Source: Ruminococcus sp. FC2018 (GTDB lineage Bacteria; Bacillota; Clostridia; Oscillospirales; Ruminococcaceae). Taken from it: DNA of 34,978 bases. The stretch spans positions 1 to 34,978 of the forward strand of contig NZ_JHXH01000020.1 in NCBI RefSeq assembly GCF_000621805.1, in the 5' to 3' direction. Made by a program: the position numbers and the translations under genes. The notes under the pieces are model-generated. The model searched no databases, had not been told where the DNA came from, and saw only the letters and a list, made by a program, of their open reading frames with translations. Each line of letters opens with the position of its first letter. The stretch's first letter is position 1. Positions 25,661 through 33,626 of the stretch are shown here, one piece after another.

Positions 25661-27421
25661 ATGGCACTTGACGGCGTATTTTTAAGTTTAATAAAAAACG
25701 AGCTTTCCTGTCTTATCGGCGGGCGTGTGGACCGTATCCACCAGCCCTCCCGTGAGGAGCTTGTTATAGGTATCCGCACCATGCAGGGTGTGAAAAAAGT
25801 CCTTTTTTCCGCAGACCCCGGCTCTGCCCGAATACACCTTACCTCGGCGGAGATAGAAAACCCCAAAGCTCCCCCTATGTTCTGTATGCTCATGCGTAAG
25901 CACCTGTCCTCGGGCAAGCTTACGGACATACGTCAGGACGGCTTTGAGCGCATACTCTGCTTTGACTTTGAAGCCACCAACGAAATGGGGGACAAGGTCA
26001 GACTTACCCTGGTGTCGGAAATAATGGGACGTTACTCAAACATTATGCTTGTAAACGGACAGGGTAAGATAATCGACAGTATCAAACGTGTGGGAAGCGA
26101 CCATTCGTCGGTCCGTGTGGTGCTGCCGGGAGTGACCTATGAACCTCCCCCCAGAGACGACAGGCTGGACCTTTGCACCTGTACCTTTGAACAGCTTAAA
26201 GACAAGCTGGGCGAAAGCCCGAAGTCAGAGACCTCAAAAGCCCTGCTCAAAGCCTTTGAAGGCATCTCCCCCATTCTTGCAAGGGAAATGTGCTTTTTTG
26301 CACTGCGGGGAGAGGAAAAGACGGCGTGGGAGCTTACCACGGACGAGCTTGACAGGCTGTGGTTCTTTATCGGCAGGCTGCGCAGCGACCTTGAAAAAGG
26401 GGAAAACACCTTTACTGTGGTGAAAACAAAAGAGGGGGTGCTAAAGGACTTCTGCTTCTGCCCGATACACCAGTACGGAGCCCTTATGGTCACCAGGGAG
26501 TTTGAATCCCCCGGGGAGCTGCTTGACTTTTTCTACTCCCAGCGGGACGCCTATTCAAGGACAAAACAAAAGGCTTCCGACCTTTTCAAGCTTATTGTGA
26601 ACCTTACCGAGCGCACAAAAAGACGTGTGGAGAACCAGCGGCTTGAGCTGGAGCAGTGCGGGGAAAGGGATAAGCTCAGGGTCTATGCCGACCTTATAAT
26701 GGCAAATCCGGGCAGCATAAAAAAGGGGCAGACGAGCTGCACCCTTATGAATTTTTACGAGCAAAGCTGCCCTGAGATAACTATTCCCCTTGACCGCAGG
26801 CTCTCCCCTATCGACAATGCCCAGAAGTATTACAAGCAATACCACAAGCTGGGAGCGGCACAGGAAAGGCTCACCGCCCTTATCGCCTCGGGCGAGGAGG
26901 AGTCAAAGTACCTTGACAGCGTGTTTGACGCCCTTACAAGGGCAACCACCGAGGCGGAGATAGCCGAGCTGCGGCTGGAGCTTTCCGAGCAGGGATATAT
27001 CAGAAACAGAAACTCAAAGGGCAAGCCCCCTAAGGCGCTGCCGCCAATGGAGTTTGAGATACAGGGCTTTACCGTCCGTGTGGGCAGAAACAATAAGCAA
27101 AACGACAAGCTTACCTGTAAAACGGCGGAAAAAACCGATATCTGGCTGCACACCAAGGACATTCCCGGCAGCCATACGGTAATCAGCGCAAAGGGCGGTG
27201 CTGTCCCCGACGGTGTCATTCTCACCGCCGCAAGACTTGCAGCATACTTTTCAAAGGCAAAGGACTCCTCACAGGTGGGGGTGGACTATGCCCTTATCCG
27301 CCATGTGAAAAAGCCCGCAGGGGCAAGACCGGGCATGGTCATCTTTACAAACAACAAGACGGTGTATGTTTCCCCCCTTTCCGACGAGCAGCTTCAGGAG
27401 CTTTCAAAAGGCAGCAGTTGA
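25661..27421 (+). CDS. rqcH: Ribosome-associated quality control factor RqcH (NFACT family)
   Basis: The 586-residue NFACT protein adds alanine tails to nascent chains on split 50S subunits. The NFACT-N domain begins ALDGVFLSLIKNEL. A coiled-coil middle lies around residues 290-430. The NFACT-R domain includes DIWLHTKDIPGSHTVI and VGVDYALIRHVKKP. The conserved Asp-Arg pair important in Bacillus (D97-R98) is Glu-Arg here (E96-R97). Older annotations call it fibronectin-binding protein. It stands alone between copy D and serC; its usual partner RqcP is not in the window. Confidence 0.95.
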   Translation: MALDGVFLSLIKNELSCLIGGRVDRIHQPSREELVIGIRTMQGVKKVLFSADPGSARIHLTSAEIENPKAPPMFCMLMRKHLSSGKLTDIRQDGFERILCFDFEATNEMGDKVRLTLVSEIMGRYSNIMLVNGQGKIIDSIKRVGSDHSSVRVVLPGVTYEPPPRDDRLDLCTCTFEQLKDKLGESPKSETSKALLKAFEGISPILAREMCFFALRGEEKTAWELTTDELDRLWFFIGRLRSDLEKGENTFTVVKTKEGVLKDFCFCPIHQYGALMVTREFESPGELLDFFYSQRDAYSRTKQKASDLFKLIVNLTERTKRRVENQRLELEQCGERDKLRVYADLIMANPGSIKKGQTSCTLMNFYEQSCPEITIPLDRRLSPIDNAQKYYKQYHKLGAAQERLTALIASGEEESKYLDSVFDALTRATTEAEIAELRLELSEQGYIRNRNSKGKPPKALPPMEFEIQGFTVRVGRNNKQNDKLTCKTAEKTDIWLHTKDIPGSHTVISAKGGAVPDGVILTAARLAAYFSKAKDSSQVGVDYALIRHVKKPAGARPGMVIFTNNKTVYVSPLSDEQLQELSKGSS

Positions 27422-27497
27422 AAGATATTATAAAAATCAAGAAAATCAAGCGCCGCATTTTGTGGATTTAGCACGCTGAATTGACAGTGTCTTGCTA

Positions 27498-27526
27498 TTG
27501 ACTTTTGGGGGAAAAGGCGGTATAAT
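27498..27526 (+). promoter_or_regulatory. Sigma-A promoter for serC
   Basis: TTGACT (27498-27503) and a perfect TATAAT (27521-27526) have a 17-nt spacer. The leader to serC is only about 35 nt, too short for a riboswitch, and it ends with GGAGG. Confidence 0.88.
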
Positions 27527-27565
27527 TGTAATTGCCAGAAATCAATATATTGGAGGTTTTTTATA

Positions 27566-28651
27566 ATGGGCAGAGTTTATAACTTTAGTGCAGGTCCTGC
27601 CGTACTTCCCGAGGAAGTGCTCAAAGAGGCTGCAGAGGAAATGCTCGATTACAAGGGCACAGGAATGAGCGTAATGGAGATGTCCCACCGTTCAAAGGCT
27701 TATGATACCATCATCAAAGAGGCTGAACAGGATCTTCGTGATCTTATGGGTATCCCCGACAACTATAAGGTGATTTTCAGACAGGGCGGTGCTAACCTCC
27801 AGTTTGCAGAGGTACCTATGAACCTGATGTATAACGGCAAGGCTGCTTATATCATCACAGGTCAGTGGGCTAAGAAGGCTGCTGCCGAGGCTGAAAAGTA
27901 CGGCGAGGTAGTAAGAGTAGCATCTTCTGCTGATAAGACATTCTCCTATATTCCCGATTGTTCGGATCTTGACATCCCCGAGGATGCAGACTATGTATAT
28001 ATCTGTGAGAACAACACCATTTACGGAACAAAGTACAAGACCCTGCCTAACACCAAGGGTCACGAGCTGGTAGCAGACGTTTCATCCTGCTTCCTCAGCG
28101 AGCCTATCGACGTAACAAAGTACGGCGTTATCTACGGCGGTGTTCAGAAGAACGTAGGTCCTGCAGGCGTACAGATCGTTATCGTTCGTGAGGATCTGCT
28201 CAAGGACGAGCCTGCTGTAAAGAACACACCTACAATGATGAACTGGAAGATCCAGGCTGACAACGACTCACTTTACAACACACCTCCATGCTACGGCATC
28301 TATATCTGCGGCAAGGTGTTCAAGTGGATCAAGAAGATGGGCGGCCTTGAGGGCATGAAGGTTCACAACGAGAAGAAGGCAAAGATCCTTTACGATTTCC
28401 TTGACCAGTCCAAGATGTTCAAGGGCACAGTAAGACCTGAGGACAGATCTCTTATGAACGTTCCTTTCGTAACAGGAAATGAAGAGCTTGACAAGAAGTT
28501 TGTAGCCGAGGCAAAGGCAGCAGGCTTTGAGAACCTCAAGGGACACAGAACCGTTGGCGGCATGAGAGCTTCTATCTACAACGCAATGCCTATCGAGGGC
28601 GTTGAAAAGCTTGTGGAGTTCATGAAGAAGTTTGAGGCTGAGAACGCATAA
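27566..28651 (+). CDS. serC: Phosphoserine aminotransferase
   Basis: The 361-residue PLP enzyme converts 3-phosphohydroxypyruvate and glutamate to phosphoserine in serine synthesis. The start YNFSAGPAVLP is diagnostic. The PLP lysine is K195 in YGGVQKNVGPAG. GHRTVGGMRASIYNAM closes the active site. It has its own promoter and terminator; serA follows after 379 bp, so the two pathway genes are neighbours but probably separate transcripts. Codon choice is that of a highly expressed gene. Confidence 0.97.
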   Translation: MGRVYNFSAGPAVLPEEVLKEAAEEMLDYKGTGMSVMEMSHRSKAYDTIIKEAEQDLRDLMGIPDNYKVIFRQGGANLQFAEVPMNLMYNGKAAYIITGQWAKKAAAEAEKYGEVVRVASSADKTFSYIPDCSDLDIPEDADYVYICENNTIYGTKYKTLPNTKGHELVADVSSCFLSEPIDVTKYGVIYGGVQKNVGPAGVQIVIVREDLLKDEPAVKNTPTMMNWKIQADNDSLYNTPPCYGIYICGKVFKWIKKMGGLEGMKVHNEKKAKILYDFLDQSKMFKGTVRPEDRSLMNVPFVTGNEELDKKFVAEAKAAGFENLKGHRTVGGMRASIYNAMPIEGVEKLVEFMKKFEAENA

Positions 28652-28667
28652 GTAATAAAACTTTAAT

Positions 28668-28709
28668 GCATACGGAGCAGCAAATGCTGTTCCGTGTGCT
28701 TAACTTTTT
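28668..28709 (+). terminator. Intrinsic terminator after serC
   Basis: GCATACGGAGCAG pairs with CTGTTCCGTGTGC, allowing wobbles, over a 6-nt loop. TTAACTTTTT follows. Confidence 0.75.
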
Positions 28710-28744
28710 AGAAGACAACAAATTTGGGTCTTATATATCGTTCG

Positions 28745-28953
28745 TCAAACCCGTAGGGTTTGAGGAAAAGAACTGCTGTACAGAGGAAGGGAAAGCCCTC
28801 TCTTGCAGGGCTTTCCCTCTTTAAAAACAGTCCGCCGGACTATTTTTAAATTCACCTTTTGCGGAGCGCCTGACGGCAGGAGATCTCGCTGACTGCGGTC
28901 AGCGACACGGGCGCTGCCCGTGACCCGCAAGCCTTTTCTCGCAAAAAAGGCTT
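28745..28953. repeat. Block of tandem hairpins between serC and serA
   Basis: Six inverted repeats follow one another: 28745-28763 (8-bp stem), 28789-28817 (11-bp), 28821-28849 (TTAAAAAcAGTCC type), 28887-28904 (CGCTGAC, 4-nt loop), 28906-28922 (CACGGGC, 3-nt loop) and 28928-28953 (CAAGCC plus T/A run). The second and third are followed by T-rich sequence and could stop transcription. The block is more GC-rich than its surroundings and differs from the palindromic elements at 18-25 kb. It looks like a dispersed intergenic repeat, but only one copy is in the window. An 80-codon minus-strand ORF through it is not regarded as a gene. The rest of the 379-bp gap holds the serC terminator and serA leader. 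Confidence 0.7.
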
Positions 28954-29030
28954 GACCGAAAAACCTGTTACTATATACGATTTTCAAGTTTGTGCGTTAA
29001 TAATTCATTTTCGGAAAGAGGTAAGGAAAA

Positions 29031-30182
29031 ATGGTAAACGTATTGACACTTAACAAGATCGCCGCTGTCGGCACAAGCAGACTGGGCGCAGATTACAACG
29101 TAAGCGATAACTGCGACGCTCCTGAGGCTATAATGGTGCGCTCTGCAAAGATGCATGACATGGAGTTCAAGGATAACCTGCTTGCTATCGCCCGTGCAGG
29201 CGCAGGCACAAACAATATCCCCGTTGACAAGTGCGCAGAGCAGGGTATCGTTGTTTTCAACACCCCCGGCGCAAACGCTAACGCTGTTAAGGAGCTTGCA
29301 GTGTGCGGACTTCTGCTTGCATCAAGAAAGATCCCCGAGGCTATCGAGTGGGCTAAGACACTCAAAGGCAACGGCGCAGAGGTAGGCAAAATGGTTGAAA
29401 AAGGCAAGTCCAACTTTGCAGGTATAGAGATAACCGGCAAGACACTGGGTCTTATCGGTCTTGGTGCGATCGGCGGAAAGCTGGCTAATATCGCTATCTC
29501 CCTGGGCATGGACGTTATCGGATACGATCCTTTCCTGTCGGTAAACGCAGCTCTTAACCTCAAGCCCCAGGTAAAGGTCACAAACAATATCAACGATATC
29601 TATACACAGTCCGACTTCATCTCCCTGCATCTGCCGTTCAACGCAGATACAAAGGATACCATCAACAAGGAAACACTTGCAATGTGCAAGGACGGTGTTC
29701 GTATCCTTAACTTTGCAAGAGGAGAGCTGGTAAACAGCGAGGCTATCATCGAGGCTCTGGGCAGCGGCAAGGCAGCAAGATATGTCGTTGACTTCCCATG
29801 CGATGAGGTGCTGGGCGTTGAGAACGTTGTTGCTATCCCTCATCTGGGAGCTTCCACCGAGGAGAGCGAGGACAACTGCGCAGTTATGGCAGCCGATGAG
29901 CTGAAGGCTTATATCGAAAGAGGAGCTATCGTAAACTCCGTAAACTTCCCTAATGCCGAGCTTGCTAAAACCGGCGACACACTGGTTTGCGTGCTGCATA
30001 AGAACGTTCCTGCTCTTATCACACAGATCACAGGCGCTGTTGCTGATAAGGGCGCAAACATCGAGAACATGGTAAACAAGTCCAAGAAGGACTGGGCTTA
30101 CACTATCCTTGATGTAAACGGCGATGCTGATATCGACGCTATCAAAGCTATCGACGGCGTTGTAAAAGTAAGAGTGCTTTAA
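29031..30182 (+). CDS. serA: D-3-phosphoglycerate dehydrogenase (short ACT form)
   Basis: The 383-residue NAD enzyme makes 3-phosphohydroxypyruvate, the first step of serine synthesis. The Rossmann motif GLGAIGG is at 143-149. The catalytic Arg is R230 (NFARGEL), with the acid near E259 and the His at H271 (IPHLGAST). A C-terminal ACT domain (about 318-383, VPALITQITGAVADKGANI) suggests serine feedback. The intervening ASB domain of long forms is absent. The gene is preceded by AAGAGGTAAGG and a hairpin-rich region. Confidence 0.96.
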   Translation: MVNVLTLNKIAAVGTSRLGADYNVSDNCDAPEAIMVRSAKMHDMEFKDNLLAIARAGAGTNNIPVDKCAEQGIVVFNTPGANANAVKELAVCGLLLASRKIPEAIEWAKTLKGNGAEVGKMVEKGKSNFAGIEITGKTLGLIGLGAIGGKLANIAISLGMDVIGYDPFLSVNAALNLKPQVKVTNNINDIYTQSDFISLHLPFNADTKDTINKETLAMCKDGVRILNFARGELVNSEAIIEALGSGKAARYVVDFPCDEVLGVENVVAIPHLGASTEESEDNCAVMAADELKAYIERGAIVNSVNFPNAELAKTGDTLVCVLHKNVPALITQITGAVADKGANIENMVNKSKKDWAYTILDVNGDADIDAIKAIDGVVKVRVL

Positions 30183-30202
30183 TTCAAAACGGTATTACCC
30201 AG

Positions 30203-30237
30203 CCGATCTCTGCTGAAAAGCAGGGGTCGGTTTTTTT
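30203..30237 (+). terminator. Intrinsic terminator after serA
   Basis: CCGATCTCTGC pairs with GCAGGGGTCGG and is followed by seven T residues, 20 nt past the serA stop. Confidence 0.92.
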
Positions 30238-30323
30238 GCAACATTGTGGCGGTAATGTGTGATTTATGCTGCAATCCGGGGCGGCTTTGTAGTTTATTCA
30301 ACAAGCAGGTGCGATTTTGTTTA

Positions 30324-30352
30324 TTGCAAAGTGGGTCTGTATGTGGTATTAT
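30324..30352 (+). promoter_or_regulatory. Promoter for the small membrane protein gene
   Basis: TTGCAA (30324-30329) and TATTAT (30347-30352) have a 17-nt spacer. The leader is about 32 nt with AAGGAGG before the start. Confidence 0.7.
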
Positions 30353-30390
30353 ACAAATAGAAACAAAGAACAAAAAAGGAGGACGACAAA

Positions 30391-30624
30391 ATGTTTACAA
30401 CAATTATCGGGATCGTATTGATGATAGTTCTGGTGTTACTGGCGATATTTGCAATGTTCAAAGAGCTGCGCAAAGACAGCAGGATAAAGGCAGACAAGCA
30501 AAAATATAACGCAGATGTTGAAGAGTTCAGGTCGCAGTTTACCGACGAGGAGCTGGACAAGATGAGCAGGAAGTATGACAAACAATCCGTAATTTCAAAT
30601 TTCCTCTCGATATTTCCGTTTTGA
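30391..30624 (+). CDS. Small single-TM membrane protein, unknown function
   Basis: The 77-residue protein has one N-terminal TM helix (IIGIVLMIVLVLLAIFAMF) and a charged, helical cytoplasmic tail that ends in NFLSIFPF. It has its own promoter, a strong ribosome-binding site and a terminator, so it is a real single-gene unit. No family is recognised. Confidence 0.75.
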   Translation: MFTTIIGIVLMIVLVLLAIFAMFKELRKDSRIKADKQKYNADVEEFRSQFTDEELDKMSRKYDKQSVISNFLSIFPF

Positions 30625-30636
30625 GATGAATATTAC

Positions 30637-30668
30637 AGGCGCTCGTGCAAGGCGGGCGCTTTTCTTTT
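30637..30668 (+). terminator. Terminator after the small membrane protein gene
   Basis: GCGCTC (30639-30644) pairs with GGGCGC (30654-30659), followed by TTTTCTTTT. Confidence 0.7.
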
Positions 30669-30698
30669 GAATAGGACAAATCCCGTCTGTCATATACT
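30669..30698 (+). promoter_or_regulatory. Candidate sigma-E (sporulation) promoter for yabP-yabQ
   Basis: GAATAGG (30669-30675) is separated by 15 nt from CATATACT (30691-30698). The second matches the Bacillus sigma-E -10 consensus CATACAnT at all but one position, and the first matches the first five bases of the -35. yabP and yabQ are sigma-E genes in Bacillus. No sigma-A promoter is seen in the same place. Confidence 0.6.
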
Positions 30699-30726
30699 TT
30701 ACCAAAACAAACGGGAGGTCATCGCT

Positions 30727-30990
30727 ATGACAGACAGACACAATGCAATCCTGGAGGACAGAAGCAAGCTTATGCTTACCGGAGTCACCGACGTTGAAAG
30801 CTTCGACGAGAACAAGGTCTATCTATACACCCAGCTGGGGGAACTGGTCATCAGAGGCAAACAGCTCCATGTGAACGAAATGTCCCTGGAAAGCGGCGAG
30901 CTTACGGTGGAGGGAGAGATCTGTGCACTTTCCTACGGCGACAAGGACAGAACAAAAAAACTGGGCTTTGTGGGAAAGCTGTTTAGGTGA
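30727..30990 (+). CDS. yabP: Sporulation protein YabP
   Basis: The 87-residue YabP protein has the typical pattern HNAILEDRSKLMLTGVTDVE, then ENKVYLYTQLGELVIRG and SLESGELTVEGEI. It is needed for spore cortex formation in Bacillus, in the mother cell. ATG 30727 was chosen because GGGAGG lies 9 nt upstream; a longer frame to 30667 would overlap the promoter. It is followed after 3 nt by yabQ. Confidence 0.92.
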   Translation: MTDRHNAILEDRSKLMLTGVTDVESFDENKVYLYTQLGELVIRGKQLHVNEMSLESGELTVEGEICALSYGDKDRTKKLGFVGKLFR

Positions 30991-30993
30991 GAT

Positions 30994-31443
30994 ATGGATA
31001 TGCTGCGTGAATATACCTTTTCTTTGGAGTACGAAACACACGTCTACCTGCTTTCGGTCCTTTTGGGAGCAGGCATAGGACTGCTGTATGACCTTTTCCG
31101 TGCCCTGAGGATAGTCTTTCCCCATAAAAATATCGCCGTAGCCGCCGAGGATGTGCTGTTCTCATTTCTGTCCTGCTCAGCCGCCTATGTCTTTGCCACC
31201 GCCTTCACCGGAAAACTCCGTGTCTTTACCCTTGTGGGAATGGCAGGCGGCTTTGTGCTGGAGCATTTCAGCATCGGAAACCTTGCCATGTTCCTTCTGA
31301 GCAAGGCGGTAAAAGTCCTCAAACATTGGGTTTTAAAGCCTTTGAGTAAAATTATCCATAAAATTGGACAAAAAAGCAAAGGTATGTTTGTGAAAAATCA
31401 CATAAATTTATTAAAAAATAAAAAAAATCTCCAAAGCCCTTGA
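30994..31443 (+). CDS. yabQ: Spore cortex biosynthesis protein YabQ
   Basis: The 149-residue integral membrane protein has four or so hydrophobic helices and the YabQ hallmark GAGIGLLYDLFRALR. In Bacillus it localises to the forespore outer membrane and is needed for cortex synthesis. It is in an operon with yabP. A promoter for divIC overlaps its stop codon. The basic tail is Lys/Asn-rich. Confidence 0.9.
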   Translation: MDMLREYTFSLEYETHVYLLSVLLGAGIGLLYDLFRALRIVFPHKNIAVAAEDVLFSFLSCSAAYVFATAFTGKLRVFTLVGMAGGFVLEHFSIGNLAMFLLSKAVKVLKHWVLKPLSKIIHKIGQKSKGMFVKNHINLLKNKKNLQSP

Positions 31444-31469
31444 AAGTTGACTTTTAAGTGTTGTATAAT
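31440..31469 (+). promoter_or_regulatory. Sigma-A promoter for divIC
   Basis: TTGAAA (31440-31445, over the yabQ stop) and TATAAT (31464-31469) have an 18-nt spacer. This would allow divIC to be expressed in growing cells independently of the spore genes upstream. Confidence 0.75.
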
Positions 31470-31507
31470 GTATTGGAATAGGTGTGAAAAGGGCGAAAGG
31501 AGATACT

Positions 31508-31912
31508 ATGACGACCTTTGAAGATATGGACGAGCTGGAAGAGATACAAGACAGCCGGCTTGCCGAAGAAGCTGAGGAGTTTGATGAGCCGGTGGAAGAA
31601 AACGTGCGCCGGGAAAGACCCCGCAGCAGGAAAAAACGTAAGCTGTCTAAACGGATCTTTGTGATAATCGCACTGTGCTTTTGCGCATATGCGGCGTTTA
31701 CCATAATTTACGATAAGGCTGAGATAGCAAAGCTGAGAAGTGAGACCTCCGATATCTCAAAGCAGATAGATGAGGAAAAAGCGCTTAATGACGAATATTC
31801 CAGAATGCTGGATTCCGGCGAGAAGGAGTATATGAAAAAGATCGCCATCGACAAGCTTGGATATGCTTTTCCCGAGGAGCGCAGATTCTATATAGTGAAC
31901 CAGAACAAATAA
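31508..31912 (+). CDS. divIC: Septum formation protein DivIC/FtsB-like
   Basis: The 134-residue bitopic protein has an acidic then basic cytoplasmic N-terminus (to about 47), one TM helix (FVIIALCFCAYAAFTIIY), and an extracellular coiled coil (LRSETSDISKQIDEEKALN) leading to MKKIAIDKLGYAFPEE. This is the DivIC/FtsB architecture of the division complex. The start ATG has AAAGGAG 5 nt upstream; an upstream GTG at 31484 is less likely. The order yabP-yabQ-divIC-S1 protein is conserved in spore formers. Confidence 0.93.
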   Translation: MTTFEDMDELEEIQDSRLAEEAEEFDEPVEENVRRERPRSRKKRKLSKRIFVIIALCFCAYAAFTIIYDKAEIAKLRSETSDISKQIDEEKALNDEYSRMLDSGEKEYMKKIAIDKLGYAFPEERRFYIVNQNK

Positions 31913-31978
31913 GCCCCTGTTACAAGGACAGGCAACGTTTATATACATAATATTGATTTGAAAGGGAAAGCAAACACA

Positions 31979-32464
31979 ATGCAGTTAGAAGTCGGAAACA
32001 TCTACGAAGGTAAAGTCACAGGAATAACCAAGTTCGGAGCTTTTGTGGAGCTTGAAAAGGGCACCACGGGAATGGTACATATCTCGGAGGTGGCAAATAC
32101 CTTTGTCAGCGAGATAAAGGATCACCTTACCGAAGGACAGACCGTTAAGGTAAAGGTGCTGAGCATGGGCGAGGACGGAAAGATATCCTTGTCCATAAAG
32201 AAAGCTCTGCCCCAGCAGGAAAGACCTGCCGGCGGAAAGCCAAAGGGCGGATTTGGGAAGAACAAAGCCCCCCAGAGGGCGCATGAGAGCAGACCTGTGA
32301 GGGACTTTACCAAAAATCCTCCCCCGGTGTATGAGAACACGCCGTCGGGAAATGCGGATTTTGAAGATATGCTTTCTAAGTTCAAGGCATCAAGCGAGGA
32401 AAGGTTTTCCGATTTGAAGCATGTTATGGATAATAAGCGCAGGTCTTCATCAAGACGCAAATAA
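31979..32464 (+). CDS. yabR: S1 RNA-binding domain protein (YabR-like)
   Basis: The 161-residue protein has one S1 domain (about 1-72: VGNIYEGKVTGITKFGAFVE, then GMVHISEV and GEDGKISLSIK). A basic Pro/Gly linker and a C-terminal segment (NADFEDMLSKFKASSEERFS) that recurs in this family follow. It probably binds RNA or ribosomes. It follows divIC as in Bacillus. Transcription ends at a hairpin just downstream. Confidence 0.9.
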   Translation: MQLEVGNIYEGKVTGITKFGAFVELEKGTTGMVHISEVANTFVSEIKDHLTEGQTVKVKVLSMGEDGKISLSIKKALPQQERPAGGKPKGGFGKNKAPQRAHESRPVRDFTKNPPPVYENTPSGNADFEDMLSKFKASSEERFSDLKHVMDNKRRSSSRRK

Positions 32465-32496
32465 ACCGGTTTTGTTCATGACGACCAAAGCGGAAC

Positions 32497-32540
32497 AAAA
32501 GGCGGCTGCCGGCGAAAAACGCCTGTGGTGCGCCTTTTTT
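32497..32540 (+). terminator. Intrinsic terminator after the S1-domain gene
   Basis: AAAAGGCG pairs with CGCCTTTT around an internally structured loop and is followed by T residues. Confidence 0.75.
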
Positions 32541-32565
32541 AAAGGAAAACATCGGGGAGAGAAAA

Positions 32566-32829
32566 ATGAAGAATTTTAAAAAGACCTTTGCGTTCATATT
32601 TTTTATTCTTGCAGGAATAATACTTGGGGCGTTTATAGCCTATGTGTGCGAGGGAAAGGACTATGTGGGCTGGCTTGCCTGGGGCAAAAAGGTGGGGCTT
32701 GAAAATATCTCGGTGGATCTTTACGTTATAAAGCTGGACTTCGGCTTTATGGTAAAGGCAACTATCTCACAGATATTCACCATTGCCGCTGCGCTCATAG
32801 TCTTTTCAAAAACCTGCAAAAATCTGTGA
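32566..32829 (+). CDS. DUF4321 family membrane protein
   Basis: The 87-residue protein has two TM helices (AFIFFILAGIILGAFIAYV and the C-terminal FTIAAALIVFSK). The middle segment VDLYVIKLDFGFMVKATISQ is typical of DUF4321 proteins of Clostridia. The function is unknown. A GGGGAGAG ribosome-binding site precedes the start. It lies 42 bp before a lipoprotein gene on the same strand. Confidence 0.8.
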   Translation: MKNFKKTFAFIFFILAGIILGAFIAYVCEGKDYVGWLAWGKKVGLENISVDLYVIKLDFGFMVKATISQIFTIAAALIVFSKTCKNL

Positions 32830-32871
32830 TATGAGCAGCAATGACCTCTGTCGGTTTGGAGTGATAAACGA

Positions 32872-33555
32872 ATGAGAGTTAAAGCACTTGCGGTGTGTGC
32901 GGTTTTGTTTCTGAGCACCGTTATAGGCATCGCCGGATGCGGAAATCCCGATATTGTAGGCAATAACCTTGTCATGCAGGCACGTGAGGATTACAGCGAG
33001 CTTGACTCTGCCAGGGTGGTTATGACCAACGTGGATACCGGCAAGCAGGAGCAGGTGTTCACCTTTATGTACAGCGGGGACACCCTTGTGTATACCAACT
33101 GGAAGCTGGTGGACGGCAGGGAAAACAGTGAGTACAATAACGGCGAGATAAACGCTTACCATCACGGGGATAAGTTTTATGAGTATAAGGACGGGGACAA
33201 GAATTTTAAAAAGTATACCCGTTCGGATAAGCATCAGATGACCAAGGAGGATATGATAACCTATATCCCCTCCGCCATTACCGATGCTAAAATGACTGTA
33301 AACGGCGACGAGCGTGAGGTCACCCACGTTTATGACGTGGAAAAGGTAAAGCCTACCGCTCCCGAGGAGGGCGAGGTAACGGACTTTGCGGTGAGATATG
33401 TGTTTGACAAGGACGGAAAGCTGAAGTATTTTACCGAAACCACCATTTATAAGGCAGACGGAAAAGAGAAACGCTGCGGTTATAAAACGGTTATAGAAGA
33501 TAAAAACAGTATCAAGGAGATAACCAATATTGCTTCCTCAAAAGGCGAAAATTAA
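32872..33555 (+). CDS. Predicted lipoprotein, unknown function
   Basis: The 227-residue protein has an N-terminal signal ([17 protein letters not shown]) ending in lipobox IAGC, so it should be anchored outside the cell. The mature part is rich in charged beta-strand-like repeats ([34 protein letters not shown]). The pattern recalls LolA/LppX-like lipoprotein folds, but no family is claimed. It ends in its own terminator. Confidence 0.75.
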   Translation: MRVKALAVCAVLFLSTVIGIAGCGNPDIVGNNLVMQAREDYSELDSARVVMTNVDTGKQEQVFTFMYSGDTLVYTNWKLVDGRENSEYNNGEINAYHHGDKFYEYKDGDKNFKKYTRSDKHQMTKEDMITYIPSAITDAKMTVNGDEREVTHVYDVEKVKPTAPEEGEVTDFAVRYVFDKDGKLKYFTETTIYKADGKEKRCGYKTVIEDKNSIKEITNIASSKGEN

Positions 33556-33557
33556 AT

Positions 33558-33586
33558 CCCCCCCTCTTTGTGAGGGGTGTTTTGTT
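33558..33586 (+). terminator. Intrinsic terminator after the lipoprotein gene
   Basis: CCCCTC (33561-33566) pairs with GAGGGG (33572-33577) over a 5-nt loop, followed by TGTTTTGTT, 3 nt past the stop. Confidence 0.85.
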
Positions 33587-33626
33587 ATACGCCCAATGGT
33601 CGGGCATGAAAAGGAGGAAAAAAGAG

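Noticed and set aside
28887-28953. CRISPR-like array
   Set aside because: The stems differ in sequence, there is no constant repeat with spacers and no cas gene nearby.
28745-28987. 80-codon minus-strand ORF through the serC-serA gap
   Set aside because: It is made of hairpin sequence and has no promoter or plausible fold; it is better explained as repeat DNA.
28710-29030. T-box or serine riboswitch before serA
   Set aside because: No T-box sequence (AGGGTGG-type) or known aptamer pattern was found among the hairpins.
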